Assembly (NCBI GenBank): GCA_903896925.1
Contig: CAITZM010000116.1
Location: 34,176-98,175 of the forward strand
Direction: 5' to 3'
DNA: 64,000 nt
Source of the DNA: an uncultured Lentisphaerota bacterium
Lineage (GTDB): Bacteria > Verrucomicrobiota > Kiritimatiellia > CAIQIC01
Below, piece after piece: positions 42,910 through 51,449 of the stretch. A program made the translations under genes and the position numbers. Numbering within the stretch: position 1 is the stretch's first letter; every line of letters starts with the position of its first letter. Below the pieces are notes generated by a model. It made no database searches. It was not told the DNA's origin and saw nothing but the letters and a program-made list of their open reading frames with translations.

Positions 42910-43556
42910 GTGGACGCCTTGCGGGTGTGCACTTCGTGTTTGAGGGCGGAGGCAATATCTTCGAGACCACGCGCCACCTTGAGCAGTTCCTTCGGATCCA
43001 CGCGGTCTCCGATCGCGCTGATCCGGCGGACGTGGGCGTTGAGGTAGTCCACCTCGCGATGCAGGTCGATCTGTCCTGAGCACTTCGGATCGTTGAGCCC
43101 AGCCATCAGGGCCTCGGGCGTCGGCATCTTTTCGTAGAACAGGAACGTCAGCTGTTTCTCGACCGTCGGCTTTCCCAGGAAGGCGCGCACGGCCTCGCGC
43201 AATTCCTCGCGGTCCATGCCAGAAACGTCGTGCTTTTTGATGAACTGCAAAACCTGCGCCACAGTAGGAATTTGCGCGATTTCCTCGATTTTCTCGTAGT
43301 TAGTGCCTCCTCGCGCACTAATTTTCGTCGCCAGATCTGGGCAGCTGCGGACCAGGTCGCCGATGCGCGCAAGGCGGAAGGCGTGGCGCCGGCGGAAGCC
43401 GAACTCTTTCTGGCACCAGTCGAGCCACGCCAGGCCGTCGGTGAAGCACTGCTCTTTCGCGTGGAGCACCAGCTCGGCAATGCGTAGGCCTGCGCGGTCG
43501 TGTTCGACGATGCAGGCGCGGATTTCGGCGGTTAGGCTGGCGAGGTCTTGTTTCAT
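42906..43556 (-). CDS. DUF3102-like phage early protein
   Basis: A 216-residue helical protein. The N-terminus (AEIRACIVEHDRAGLRIAELVLHAKEQCFTDGLAWLDWCQKEFGFRRRHAFRLARIGDLV) resembles DUF3102, which pairs a helical unit with a helix-turn-helix-like part in phage and plasmid proteins. The ATG at 43556 is fixed by overlap with the upstream stop. It lies directly before the transposase gene and could be a regulator or replication accessory factor. Confidence 0.6.
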   Translation of the reverse strand: MKQDLASLTAEIRACIVEHDRAGLRIAELVLHAKEQCFTDGLAWLDWCQKEFGFRRRHAFRLARIGDLVRSCPDLATKISARGGTNYEKIEEIAQIPTVAQVLQFIKKHDVSGMDREELREAVRAFLGKPTVEKQLTFLFYEKMPTPEALMAGLNDPKCSGQIDLHREVDYLNAHVRRISAIGDRVDPKELLKVARGLEDIASALKHEVHTRKAST

Positions 43557-43768
43557 GACGTGTGTTTGCTCTCCTGTTCGAGGCGGGAACGAATTTTCTT
43601 GTAGCCGGCGAGGCAGCGCGGGGAATGGCGGTCCCCGATCAGCACGTACCACAGGTGCGTGCGGTTGACCTGCAGTTCCTTCGCCGCCTGGACGATGAAC
43701 GGGAACTGCGTGAGCCCATTCCGCCCGCTCACTTTTCTATTTGCGTTCTGTGTGCGTTGCCGTAACAT
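43553..43768 (-). CDS. Ner/Cro-like small DNA-binding protein
   Basis: A 71-residue basic protein with a probable helix-turn-helix (FIVQAAKELQVNRTHLWYVLIGDRH). It is the first gene of the leftward early operon and begins 15 bp from the operator dyad. Mu encodes Ner in this position to turn down early transcription. Sequence similarity to Ner itself is not obvious. Confidence 0.6.
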   Translation of the reverse strand: MLRQRTQNANRKVSGRNGLTQFPFIVQAAKELQVNRTHLWYVLIGDRHSPRCLAGYKKIRSRLEQESKHTS

Positions 43769-43770
43769 GG

Positions 43771-43840
43771 TTGTAGTTTCCTACACGGTTCCTACCGTGT
43801 CAACCAGAAAGTAGCAACGGTGTAGGATTTTTTTTCTCAG
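43771..43840. promoter_or_regulatory. Divergent early/repressor control region with ACACGGT dyad operator
   Basis: The dyad ACACGGT-TCCT-ACCGTGT (43783-43800) is perfect, and related half-sites occur in CAACGGTGTAGG (43816-43827). Leftward, TTGACA (43803-43798 on the minus strand) is a perfect -35 with a weak -10 (GAAACT) 17 bp on, so the dyad lies within the early promoter. Rightward, TTGTAG and TACCGT with 16-bp spacing could serve the repressor gene. This is the expected genetic switch; occupancy by the LexA-like repressor is inferred. Confidence 0.65.
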
Positions 43841-44443
43841 GTGGATGGATTGCAAAAAAGGCTTCAAAATCTTAAGGAATCGCTCAATCTTGAATGGGGC
43901 GAGCTCGCCAAGCATCTCGGTGTTTCGCGTGCTATGTTGGATTTCTGTAGGAAAGGCGAGCGCAAGGCTGGCCCCAAATTCATGCGCCGGATCGTCGATG
44001 CCGAGGCCGCCCTCGCGAGCCAGAAGCCCAGCTGGGAAAAACACCTGGTCAAGGTCACCGCCGTGCCGATCTACGGCTACGCGCAGGCGATGAGCCTGCG
44101 CTGCCACAAGGGAGATTTGATCCCGGACCAGGTCTCCGAGCTGCCCACGATCCCCGTACCGGAAGATGGCCGGCGCTATGCCGCCTTCCGCGTCGAGGGC
44201 GAAAGCATGGCGCCTGTGATTACCGACGGCTCCGTCGTGCTGGCCGATCCGGATCGCGAGCTGACCCCGCGCTGCGTCGTCGTGGCCAAGTGGGACGACA
44301 CCATCACGATCAAGCGCTACAGCCGCGAGCAGGACATGATTTACCTGAAGAGCGACAACCCCGCCGAGGGCGAGAACTACAAGGTCCACGCCAAGGATAT
44401 CGACTGGATTTTGCGCATTGTGTTCGTCAGGACTGAAGTATAA
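43841..44443 (+). CDS. LexA/CI-like phage repressor (HTH plus S24 peptidase)
   Basis: A 200-residue repressor starting at GTG. Residues ~10-50 form a helix-turn-helix (LEWGELAKHLGVSRAMLDFCRKGE). The C-terminal half is an S24/LexA-type domain with the nucleophile Ser122 (RVEGESMAPVI) and the general base Lys158 (TITIKRY). A cleavage site near AQAM (81-84) is possible but not a canonical Ala-Gly. RecA-stimulated self-cleavage would link induction to DNA damage. It diverges from the early operon across the operator dyad. Confidence 0.85.
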   Translation: MDGLQKRLQNLKESLNLEWGELAKHLGVSRAMLDFCRKGERKAGPKFMRRIVDAEAALASQKPSWEKHLVKVTAVPIYGYAQAMSLRCHKGDLIPDQVSELPTIPVPEDGRRYAAFRVEGESMAPVITDGSVVLADPDRELTPRCVVVAKWDDTITIKRYSREQDMIYLKSDNPAEGENYKVHAKDIDWILRIVFVRTEV

Positions 44444-45000
44444 TAGCCCCGAAAGTTGAGGTGCTATCGTGAAGAAAAAGCTGCTGTTCGCCCTGCTGCT
44501 GCTCGTGCCGCTGCTGCCGTTCGCGGCGGAGACCAACCCCGATATACCCGCCGCGCTGGCGCCGCTCGCCGCGAAGCTGGAGGCCGCCCTGGGCAAGTGG
44601 AACCTGGGCAAGGATGGACGCATCTCCGGCATGGACCTGCAGGCTGTTCCTAACGCCTGCGTGGTCACGCTGCTGGTCAACGATAACTTCAGCTCCGGCC
44701 TGATCGAGGAAGGCTTCGTGGCCGACGCCTGGAAGCTGCTGCAGCTGGCCTACGCCGACCCCGCGCTCAAGGGCGATATCGTGATCGGCGGAGCCTTTCC
44801 CGTGCGCGATGTCCACGGCAAACGCGCCATCAAACGAGTCGGCATGGTGTGGCTCAAGCGCGCGGAGTTTGCGAAGCTCGACCTGAAAAACTTCCGCGTG
44901 GAAAACCTCAAGAAAATCGCCGCGGTGCGCTTCAGCCTGGAGCCGGAGTAATCACTTCGTAAAGCTCAGATTGAACGTTCCTCCGTCTCCCGCAGGCCAG
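44438..45000 (+). promoter_or_regulatory. Candidate sigma-70 promoter before the secreted 160-residue protein
   Basis: TATAAT occurs just after the repressor coding sequence, within GAAGTATAATAGCC (44436-44449), preceded at 15 bp by TTGTGT. It would transcribe the next gene independently of the late activator. The listed range begins at the -10 region; only the first ~10 bp are the element. Confidence 0.35.
44469..44951 (+). CDS. Secreted hypothetical protein, likely lysogenic conversion gene
   Basis: A 160-residue protein starting at GTG with a signal peptide (MKKKLLFALLLLVPLLPFAAE). The mature part is alpha/beta, without Cys pairs (VVTLLVNDNFSSGLIEEGFVADAWKLLQLAYA; IVIGGAFPVRDVHGKRAIKRVGMVWLKRAEF). 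Not recognised. It is located right after the repressor and has its own promoter-like sequence, a common site for genes expressed from the prophage that alter the host envelope. It is convergent with the leftward late island. Confidence 0.6.
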   Translation: MKKKLLFALLLLVPLLPFAAETNPDIPAALAPLAAKLEAALGKWNLGKDGRISGMDLQAVPNACVVTLLVNDNFSSGLIEEGFVADAWKLLQLAYADPALKGDIVIGGAFPVRDVHGKRAIKRVGMVWLKRAEFAKLDLKNFRVENLKKIAAVRFSLEPE

Positions 45001-45575
45001 CCGGCGCCCGCGTGCAGATGGTACTCCTTGCCGGTGCGGAGCCCGAACGGGTTGTATGTGCCGTCATAGTTGAGCAGCGCCATATCAAAGCCACCGTCGA
45101 ACATTGGATAAGGGTCTGTCTGGCTATAATCGGAAACCGTGATCCGCAGGAACAGCCCGCACAGAAAACAGCTTTTCACGCTCTGGAATCGACCTCCCAT
45201 CATCGCGATAGGGAAAGCCTCGGGGAACGTCTGCAACTGAAACAACGCGAAGCGCAGCCAGGTGTGGTCATGCACTATCGGGTCAATTCCATCTATGGTG
45301 TGCGTGGCCGTTCCGAGGTCAACCTGCCCGAGGAACGCGCCGGGGCCGTTGGGCCGGAACGTGACGATGCCGGAAAACGCGTCATCCGTGAGCAGGGACA
45401 AATCATTTTCCGCGAAGGCGTGCGCCCCGTTTACAGTCGGGAATGTCCAGTCGTCGCGCGTCGGAGTAAAGCCCGAGATGGTCAGCGTCAGTCCGCTGAA
45501 AAACCCGCGCGTGCCCGAGCTACGGACGGACAAGTCGCTGCTCGCGGCCAGCGCTGTCCATGCCGTTGTTCTCAT
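44952..45575 (-). CDS. Hypothetical phage protein of the leftward late island
   Basis: A 207-residue, beta-rich protein, Gly/Thr/Phe-rich (GFFSGLTLTISGFTPTRDDWTFPTVNGAHAF; PFGLRTGKEYHLHAGAGW). The composition resembles virion-exposed or receptor-binding proteins. Last gene of the three-gene leftward unit starting at 47367, overlapping the previous gene by 1 nt. Not recognised. Confidence 0.55.
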   Translation of the reverse strand: MRTTAWTALAASSDLSVRSSGTRGFFSGLTLTISGFTPTRDDWTFPTVNGAHAFAENDLSLLTDDAFSGIVTFRPNGPGAFLGQVDLGTATHTIDGIDPIVHDHTWLRFALFQLQTFPEAFPIAMMGGRFQSVKSCFLCGLFLRITVSDYSQTDPYPMFDGGFDMALLNYDGTYNPFGLRTGKEYHLHAGAGWPAGDGGTFNLSFTK

Positions 45576-46636
45576 TACGAAAACTCCGCGACCATCAGCG
45601 TGACCAAGCCGCCGCTATCGTTGCAGTCGAAGCCGGCACATGCGATCTGATAGCGCAACTCCTCGGCGGTCTCGGCCAGCGTCACAACGCTTTTCCCGAT
45701 GGCTCCGGGAACCTCGACCGAGGAAAGCAGCCGGTAGACCGTCGCGGGCGCGAGGCCAGGGGCGGGCGTTGTAGGCGTCGGCAGCGTTGTACCGCTCGCG
45801 AGCGCAACGGCCGTTGCTTCGCCCGTGCCCGTGTCGAGCGTGTAGGCGAGCCACAGCAGCCCCGTGGCGCCCGCCGCGAAGGTCTGTGCGGTGCCGATGC
45901 CGGTAATGGCAACGGAAGGCGTCAGGAAGCCCGCCGCGTATATTTTGGCGGTGCGCCATTCATTGGCCCCAGGTGTGTCGGGGTTGGCGACAACGATCAC
46001 CGGCTCCCAAAACGCGGGCGGTGTGAATGGCGCGACAAGATTGGCGTCGAGGATCTGCGTGATGGTAAGAACCTTCGCTCCGTCGCCCGTGTCGGCCGCG
46101 GTTTCCGCCTTGGCCACGCAGCGGAAATAGGCGTTGCGGTAGATGTCCGGCACGTCGGCTGCGGCGGGCTGGTAGTGGCCGGGGAAGGCGGGTGCGGTCT
46201 TCGTGCAATAGAGATACGTTTTATCCATGTCCCAGATGCTAAACCCGGAACCGTTAGCCGTGTGGCGCGTCTGGACGGCCACGATGTAATAGGTGGACGA
46301 GGCATCCAAGACCATGTCCATGCTGGCGGCCGTTGTATCGGTGTCGTCGCTGTAAAAGCCAGCGCCCTTGGTGCGTGGGTGCACATCGTTGATCGTTCCC
46401 GCATGCACGCGCACCGTGCGCCACGCCGCAGTGCCGGTGGCGTCGGGGCTCGCGTAGACCTTCCATGGCGGCCGGGTCGTGGCGGTGGCGCCTCCGGCGA
46501 CAAAGCGCCAGCTCGCGCCGCTCTTGCGGATCTCCAGCCCTCCGGCGCCGGTGGCCGCCAACAACGGCTTCAGCTCGGCGACCAGTTTGCTGGCCCAGTC
46601 GAGAATGCTCTCGCCGCTTTTCGGTGCGAAGATCAT
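45575..46636 (-). CDS. Hypothetical beta-rich phage protein, putative virion/tail component
   Basis: A 353-residue protein. A short helical N-terminus (SILDWASKLVAELKPLLAATGAGGLEIRKSGASWRFVAGG) precedes repeated beta segments with tail-protein-like composition (Thr, Gly, Ala, Tyr; WKVYASPDATGTAAWRTVRVHAGTIND). The first part resembles the small modules found near phage minor tail and fibre genes. It overlaps the gene upstream by 4 nt. Family unknown. Confidence 0.55.
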   Translation of the reverse strand: MIFAPKSGESILDWASKLVAELKPLLAATGAGGLEIRKSGASWRFVAGGATATTRPPWKVYASPDATGTAAWRTVRVHAGTINDVHPRTKGAGFYSDDTDTTAASMDMVLDASSTYYIVAVQTRHTANGSGFSIWDMDKTYLYCTKTAPAFPGHYQPAAADVPDIYRNAYFRCVAKAETAADTGDGAKVLTITQILDANLVAPFTPPAFWEPVIVVANPDTPGANEWRTAKIYAAGFLTPSVAITGIGTAQTFAAGATGLLWLAYTLDTGTGEATAVALASGTTLPTPTTPAPGLAPATVYRLLSSVEVPGAIGKSVVTLAETAEELRYQIACAGFDCNDSGGLVTLMVAEFS

Positions 46637-47367
46637 GATGCAAGCGCCGGATAAACGTTGGTGTCCCAGCCCTTGGGATTCTTGGTGAACTTGCTGGAAA
46701 CGCAGATCAATTCTCCGTCGGCCTCAATGCTCTGGTCGGTGCACAACCATTGCTTCTGCTCATCGGATCCGCCCAGCACATAGCCTTTTTTGGCCCATGT
46801 GATGCTGTTCAGGAGCGCCTGCATTTGCGTGAAATTTTTGGGCAAGACCTTGGGCGCGACCACGGAGCCCACGGCGTAGGGCGGTTTGATCCAGCGCCGC
46901 TGGACCAGCTCATCCTTCGGCATGAGCAGCTTCGTGCCATCGGCCAGGCCGTCGATATATTCCGTCAGCCCCGAATCCGTGAGCCCGTCGGCGCGGATGA
47001 AATCCTCGGGCGCCACTTCATCGAGCGCGCCGCTGCCGGTCCATTCCTCGTCGCCGCTTGTGTGCGGCTTACGGGCGCGCGGAGGCGGCGGAATGCCGGC
47101 GGCGCCGGCGTATTCCACCGTCACCTCGTCGCGTCCGCCGATGTTGCGCGAGGCGATCGTGGTGACGATCAGCGGAATGCCCTGCACCGTCAGCGTGGCG
47201 CCTTTGACGTAGCCGCGCCGGGCGGCTTCTGTCTGGCCCTCGTTGGGATTGGCGTGGAAGACCCGCGTATAGCGCGCTTCGTTGGTCTCGCCGCGGCTGA
47301 GCGTGGCGCCGGCCTGCTCGATCCAGGTGCCGGGTTTCGAGGTCTTCGCGATGGTTTGTGGGCTCAT
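46633..47367 (-). CDS. Hypothetical phage protein, first gene of the leftward late island
   Basis: A 244-residue protein starting at ATG 47367 (an in-frame GTG at 47394 is possible). The N-terminal part (GTWIEQAGATLSRGETNEARYTRVFHANPNEGQTEAARRGYVKGATLTVQGIPLIV) is strand-rich, the rest mixed. Its ~80-nt leader begins at late-promoter copy 2 and contains a GC hairpin (GGCCCCTG at 47401 / CAGGGGCC at 47439). Not recognised. Confidence 0.6.
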   Translation of the reverse strand: MSPQTIAKTSKPGTWIEQAGATLSRGETNEARYTRVFHANPNEGQTEAARRGYVKGATLTVQGIPLIVTTIASRNIGGRDEVTVEYAGAAGIPPPPRARKPHTSGDEEWTGSGALDEVAPEDFIRADGLTDSGLTEYIDGLADGTKLLMPKDELVQRRWIKPPYAVGSVVAPKVLPKNFTQMQALLNSITWAKKGYVLGGSDEQKQWLCTDQSIEADGELICVSSKFTKNPKGWDTNVYPALAS

Positions 47368-47446
47368 TCGATTTCCGCTTTCGACGAGGGTCACTCCGCC
47401 GGCCCCTGGTCCGGCAGCGGCCGGCGGAGGCCCTCTAGCAGGGGCC

Positions 47447-47479
47447 AGCATAGCAGCGCCGCGGGCAATCATTCGGCGG
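47447..47479 (-). promoter_or_regulatory. Late-type promoter box, copy 2 (leftward)
   Basis: CCGCCGAATGA (47479-47469 on the minus strand) is followed after 16 bp by TATGCT (47452-47447) preceded by TGC. It points at the leftward operon 47367-44952. With copy 3 it forms the perfect inverted repeat ATTCGGCGGT (47471-47480) / ACCGCCGAAT (47497-47506), giving back-to-back late promoters. Confidence 0.7.
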
Positions 47480-47497
47480 TTTCTCGCGCGAAAAATA

Positions 47498-47531
47498 CCG
47501 CCGAATGAACTTGCCCTTGCTGTGGCAATAT
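47498..47531 (+). promoter_or_regulatory. Late-type promoter box, copy 3 (rightward)
   Basis: CCGCCGAATGA (47498-47508) is followed after 17 bp by CAATAT (47526-47531), with TTGCC and GCTGTG in between as in copy 1. It is positioned to start the rightward late operon at 47560 with a leader of about 20 nt. Confidence 0.7.
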
Positions 47532-47559
47532 CCCCTCCGCCACAACCGGGAAAATACTT

Positions 47560-48051
47560 ATGACGAGCGACATCGTAAACATGGTCATCGGAGCCGCGAT
47601 CAGCGCCGTCATCGGGAGCGGCATCAGTTTTCTCTTTTGGGCCGGCGTGCAGCGCAAGGTGGAGCAGCGCGACAAGCAGCTCGAGGATCTCAAGGGCACG
47701 GTCCGGGTGTTGAAGGACGAAAAGGTCGCCAGCATCGAGACCGATCTCAAGAGCGCCGTGAAAGATAACCACGAAAAACACGGCGGCCTGCACACCAAGA
47801 TCGAAAACACGGCGAAGGATCTGCACGAGAAGCTGAACAAGTTCGACCGCGAGGCGCCCGACCGCTTTGTGACGCGCCGGGAATGCGTCTCCAACCACGA
47901 TTCCATCGGCCGCGAAATGGGCCAGCTACGCAAGGCGCTTTCCGGCGTGCAGGCCTCCATGGGCGAGGTCGAAAAAACCGCCAACGAAACGGCCGTCATC
48001 ACACGGCTGATTGCCGACAAGCTGGACATCTCACTCCCGGGGAAAAAATAA
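47560..48051 (+). CDS. Membrane-anchored coiled-coil protein (DUF2730-like position)
   Basis: A 163-residue protein with an N-terminal membrane helix (IVNMVIGAAISAVIGSGISFLFWAGV) followed by a long charged coiled coil (RKVEQRDKQLEDLKGTVRVLKDEK...). Mu-like phages carry such a protein (DUF2730, Mu gp25 region) just before the small terminase. An i-spanin-like lysis role is an alternative. It is the first gene of a rightward late operon. Confidence 0.6.
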   Translation: MTSDIVNMVIGAAISAVIGSGISFLFWAGVQRKVEQRDKQLEDLKGTVRVLKDEKVASIETDLKSAVKDNHEKHGGLHTKIENTAKDLHEKLNKFDREAPDRFVTRRECVSNHDSIGREMGQLRKALSGVQASMGEVEKTANETAVITRLIADKLDISLPGKK

Positions 48052-48320
48052 TGAGCCGCACCGAAACCATCCGCCAGGAGATCCTCACGCAGCTCTACGG
48101 CTACCGCCCCTCCGCGCGCGATGCCGAACGGATGAACAAGCTGGCGCGGCAGGAGGGCGAGATCAGCGACGCGACGGCCGCCGACTTCGAACGGGAGGCC
48201 GCCTATCTCGTCGGCAAGGGCCTGATCGCCTGCGAGCCGGAAGCGGTCGCCCAGGCGCACAAGCGCTGGGCCATCACGGCCTCCGGCATCGACCACCTTG
48301 AGTCGCGAGGGCTCGTGTGA
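48051..48320 (+). CDS. Small helical phage protein (Mu gp26 position)
   Basis: An 89-residue protein (ETIRQEILTQLYGYRPSARDAERMNKLARQEGEISDATAADFEREAAYLVGKGLIACEPEAVAQAHKRWAITASGIDHLESRG). The second half looks like a winged helix ending in the ITASGIDHLE pattern seen in small Mu-like late proteins. It starts 1 nt after the previous stop and its TGA overlaps the next ATG. Confidence 0.65.
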   Translation: MSRTETIRQEILTQLYGYRPSARDAERMNKLARQEGEISDATAADFEREAAYLVGKGLIACEPEAVAQAHKRWAITASGIDHLESRGLV

Positions 48321-48901
48321 TGGCCACGCCACGGGGAAAGATCGGCCGGCTGCCGGAGGCGCTGCGCGCGCAGATCAACGGTATGATCCGCGACCACAAG
48401 ACCGCGGATGAAATCATTGCGCTGCTTGAGGCGCAAGGCGTCTCCGGCGTCACGCCGCAAAATGTCAGCGCCTGGAAGAAATGGGGCTTCGAGCGCTGGA
48501 ACCGGCGCATGGAGCGCCTGGACGAAATGGCGTCGCGCCGCGAGTTCGCGCGGCAGCTGGTGTCCGAGGCCAAGGACGAAGGCGGCGACGGCCTGACGGT
48601 GGCCTCAGACGCCGCGAGCGCCATCGTCGTCGAGCAGATCGCCGAGGCGCTCGAAGCCTTTGACCCGCTCCAGCTCAACGCGATGCTGGCCGAGAAGCCG
48701 GAAAAATTCATGGACCTGGCCCACGCGCTGGCCGCAACGCGCAAGGGTGACCAGGCTTCCGTGCTGCTGCGCCAGAAGGTCGAGGAGTACGAGCGCCAGA
48801 AGAAACAGCTCTGCGCCGTGATCGAAGAAAAGGGCGTGGCCACGAAGGAAGATTTCGACGCGATCTATCGCGAGGCTTACGGAGTCAAACCGGGCGCATG
48901 A
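48320..48901 (+). CDS. Small terminase subunit (DUF3486, Mu gp27-like)
   Basis: A 193-residue protein starting RGKIGRLPEALRAQINGMIRDHKTADEIIALLEAQGVSGVTPQNVSAWKKWGFERW, the DUF3486 N-terminal helix-turn-helix that recognises phage DNA, followed by an oligomerising helical part. It shares its A with the upstream stop (TGATG) and overlaps the large terminase by 4 nt. Confidence 0.85.
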   Translation: MATPRGKIGRLPEALRAQINGMIRDHKTADEIIALLEAQGVSGVTPQNVSAWKKWGFERWNRRMERLDEMASRREFARQLVSEAKDEGGDGLTVASDAASAIVVEQIAEALEAFDPLQLNAMLAEKPEKFMDLAHALAATRKGDQASVLLRQKVEEYERQKKQLCAVIEEKGVATKEDFDAIYREAYGVKPGA

Positions 48902-50628
48902 ACGAAGAGCGCGAAATCGTCAAGATCGAGGAGGACACCGCCGGCAAGATGTCGGCCGATGAGCTCATCGCGCAGTCCGACCTTAACGCCGGCGAAGCGG
49001 AGGCGCAGGCGGAGGAGGCGCGGATCCGCAGCAGCGCGCCGATCAAGCTCCTGGCGACGAGCAAGGCGTTTATCGACGATCCCGCCAAGATGGTGGCGAT
49101 GAAGGCCTGCCGGCGGTTCGGCAAGACGTTCTCCTGGACGCGCCGCATCGCCAACAAGATCGAGCATTTCCGGCAGTCCTACCACATGTTTTCCGGCTCG
49201 CAGCGCCAGTCGATCAATGCGATGGCGCAGCTCGCCGTCCATGTCCGCGCCGACGAAAAGGCCCTGCATGCGCGCGGTAAAAAGCTGGCGCAGCGCGAGT
49301 ACCTGAGCACGAAGATGCGCCTCACGCGGGCCGATGGCACGGAGGCGCACTACACGAAGCTTTCGGTGGCGCTGCCCGGCCTGGGCCGCGCGATCGCGCT
49401 GCCGGCTTCGCCCGACACGTGCGTCGGCGCCACGGGCAGCGCCGGCTTCGATGAGTTCGGCGTGCTCAAGAAACTGGTCCAGCAGGACATGTTCGCCTAC
49501 CTGCTGCCGATGATCATGACGCGGCCGGACTACGAGCTGGTCATCATCTCGACGCCGCGCGGGCTGGGCACCAAGTTCCACGAGATCTTCACCAGCGAGC
49601 GCTACGCCAAAATCTTCAAGCTCTACTCGGTGGACATCCACCAGGCGATCAAGGAAGGCGCGACGTTCTTCGACCACGAGAACAAGCGCGTGGTGGATGC
49701 CGCCGGCATCGAGCGCCTGCGCGCGATGCTCAACGACGAGGACAAGTGGCTGACGGAATTTCTGGTCGAGTTCGCGGCCGACGTGATGGCGCTGCTCAAC
49801 CCGGAGTGGGTGGCCAACTGCGAGAGCCTGCACGATCCGGATGGCCGCGAATACGAGATCCTGGACGTCACCGTGCCCAAGCAGTTCAACCCGGACGGCC
49901 TCGGAGGCGATCTCTCGAAAAAGCTGCAGCTCAAGGGCGGCGAGCTGTTCCTCGGCTTCGACCAGGCGCGCCGCAAGGACCTCTCCGAAATCTGGGTGGA
50001 CGAAAAGATCGAGGGCCGGCTCTGGCAGCGCGCGCTGATCACGATGAAGGACCTCGACTTCGAGCTGCAGGAAAAAATCCTCTGGCAGTTTCTCGCACAC
50101 CCCCAGCTGGTCAAGGCGGGCATCGACGCCACCGGCCTGGGCATGCGGACCGCGGAACGGGCCGTCACGCGCTTTGGCAGCCTCGTGGTGCCCGTCAATT
50201 TCGGTTCGAACCTCAAGGACCGCAACGGCGTCACGATGCCCGCCAAGACGCTTATAGCGCGCACCATCCGGGAGCGCCACCAGCTCGGCGTGGATAAATA
50301 CCCGGTGATGGACAAGATCCGCGACGACTTCCTGCGCGTGAAGCGCAAGGCCGGCAACTCGCCCGATTCGTTCACCTATTTTGCCGACAGCGACGAGACC
50401 GGCCACGCCGATATCTTCACCGCCAAGGCGCTGTCCGACCTCGTCTGCCAGGAGCTGGCCGAATATGGGGGCCTCGTCGACGGCATGCGCCTCGCTCCGC
50501 CGGAGGATCTCGCGCCCCGCCAGGCGCACCGGCTTTCCCTGCGTCCCGATCACTCCAGCGATGCCCTGGCCGGCCGGGCATCCGATCCCTTGGCGGTGGT
50601 CGCCGGCGCCGGCACGGAGGGCCTATGA
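48898..50628 (+). CDS. Large terminase (Mu gp28-like)
   Basis: A 576-residue packaging motor. The ATPase part has Walker A ACRRFGKT (70-77) and Walker B SAGFDEFGVL (Asp185-Glu186) with the coupling motif VIISTPRGLG. The C-terminal RNase-H-like nuclease has acidic residues in LFLGFDQARRKDLSEIW, VKAGIDATGLGMRTAE and GHADIFTAKALS. It packages phage DNA headful-wise, including flanking host DNA in Mu-like phages. Confidence 0.92.
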   Translation: MNEEREIVKIEEDTAGKMSADELIAQSDLNAGEAEAQAEEARIRSSAPIKLLATSKAFIDDPAKMVAMKACRRFGKTFSWTRRIANKIEHFRQSYHMFSGSQRQSINAMAQLAVHVRADEKALHARGKKLAQREYLSTKMRLTRADGTEAHYTKLSVALPGLGRAIALPASPDTCVGATGSAGFDEFGVLKKLVQQDMFAYLLPMIMTRPDYELVIISTPRGLGTKFHEIFTSERYAKIFKLYSVDIHQAIKEGATFFDHENKRVVDAAGIERLRAMLNDEDKWLTEFLVEFAADVMALLNPEWVANCESLHDPDGREYEILDVTVPKQFNPDGLGGDLSKKLQLKGGELFLGFDQARRKDLSEIWVDEKIEGRLWQRALITMKDLDFELQEKILWQFLAHPQLVKAGIDATGLGMRTAERAVTRFGSLVVPVNFGSNLKDRNGVTMPAKTLIARTIRERHQLGVDKYPVMDKIRDDFLRVKRKAGNSPDSFTYFADSDETGHADIFTAKALSDLVCQELAEYGGLVDGMRLAPPEDLAPRQAHRLSLRPDHSSDALAGRASDPLAVVAGAGTEGL

Positions 50629-51449
50629 GCGAGCTGAAAAAAATCCTGTTTGTGCGTAGCGGCGGCGGCCTGCCCGGCTTGGATATCCACGCCGGGATCT
50701 GGCGCGCGCTGCAGCTGGCCGGTATCGAGGCGACGCACTGCAGCGGCACCAGCGCCGGCGCCATCGTCAGCGCCTTCGATACCTCGAGCCTGATTGGCGC
50801 GCTTGGTTTCGCCAACCTGATCGAAGGCCTGCGCGATGACGACGTGCGCGCGGAGCGCTGGCTCTGGAAGCTGCGCGTACCGTTCATCGGGAACTACCTG
50901 GAGAACTACAAGATCCAAGCGCTGCTACATACCTGGATCTGCGCAGACTTCCCGACCGTCAAGCAGTTGCAGTGCTGGTCCGTCAACTCCGCCGACGGCA
51001 GCGTGCAGAACGTGGCGCGGCCGGAGTTGGCCGAAGGCCCGGCCGTGGCGGCGCTGGCCTCCATGAGCATCTGCGGCGTCTTCCCGCCCGTGCGCCTGCT
51101 CGACGGCAACGATTATTTCGACGGCGGCCCCGCAGCCAATCTGCCCCTGCCGCCGGTCCTCGCTGACTTCGACGAGGTCTGGCTCCTCGTGGCCACCGGA
51201 CGGCGCGGCACCTACCAGCGCGACGAGTCCATGCTCACACGCCTGATTCACAACGTGCACTGGATGATGGACGACCAGATCCAGGATGCGATCGCTTTGG
51301 CCCGCAAGCTCAACGCCAACGTGCGCGTGATCTGGCCCGACCTGCCCACGCCCGGCGGCGCGCTGCACTTCGACCACGCTCTGATCGACCAGGCTTACAA
51401 CTGGACCCGGGAATATCTCGGGTCCTTCGAAGAGAAGGAAACACCATGA
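50625..51449 (+). CDS. Phage patatin-like phospholipase
   Basis: A 274-residue protein with complete patatin motifs: Gly-rich oxyanion loop RSGGGLPGLDIHAG (11-24), nucleophile elbow GTSAG with Ser43, and the dyad Asp166 in DYFDGGPA. It should hydrolyse acyl lipids. There is no signal peptide. It overlaps the terminase gene and is followed by a lipoprotein gene, so a role in lysis, membrane remodelling or entry is plausible but not shown. Confidence 0.85.
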   Translation: MSELKKILFVRSGGGLPGLDIHAGIWRALQLAGIEATHCSGTSAGAIVSAFDTSSLIGALGFANLIEGLRDDDVRAERWLWKLRVPFIGNYLENYKIQALLHTWICADFPTVKQLQCWSVNSADGSVQNVARPELAEGPAVAALASMSICGVFPPVRLLDGNDYFDGGPAANLPLPPVLADFDEVWLLVATGRRGTYQRDESMLTRLIHNVHWMMDDQIQDAIALARKLNANVRVIWPDLPTPGGALHFDHALIDQAYNWTREYLGSFEEKETP

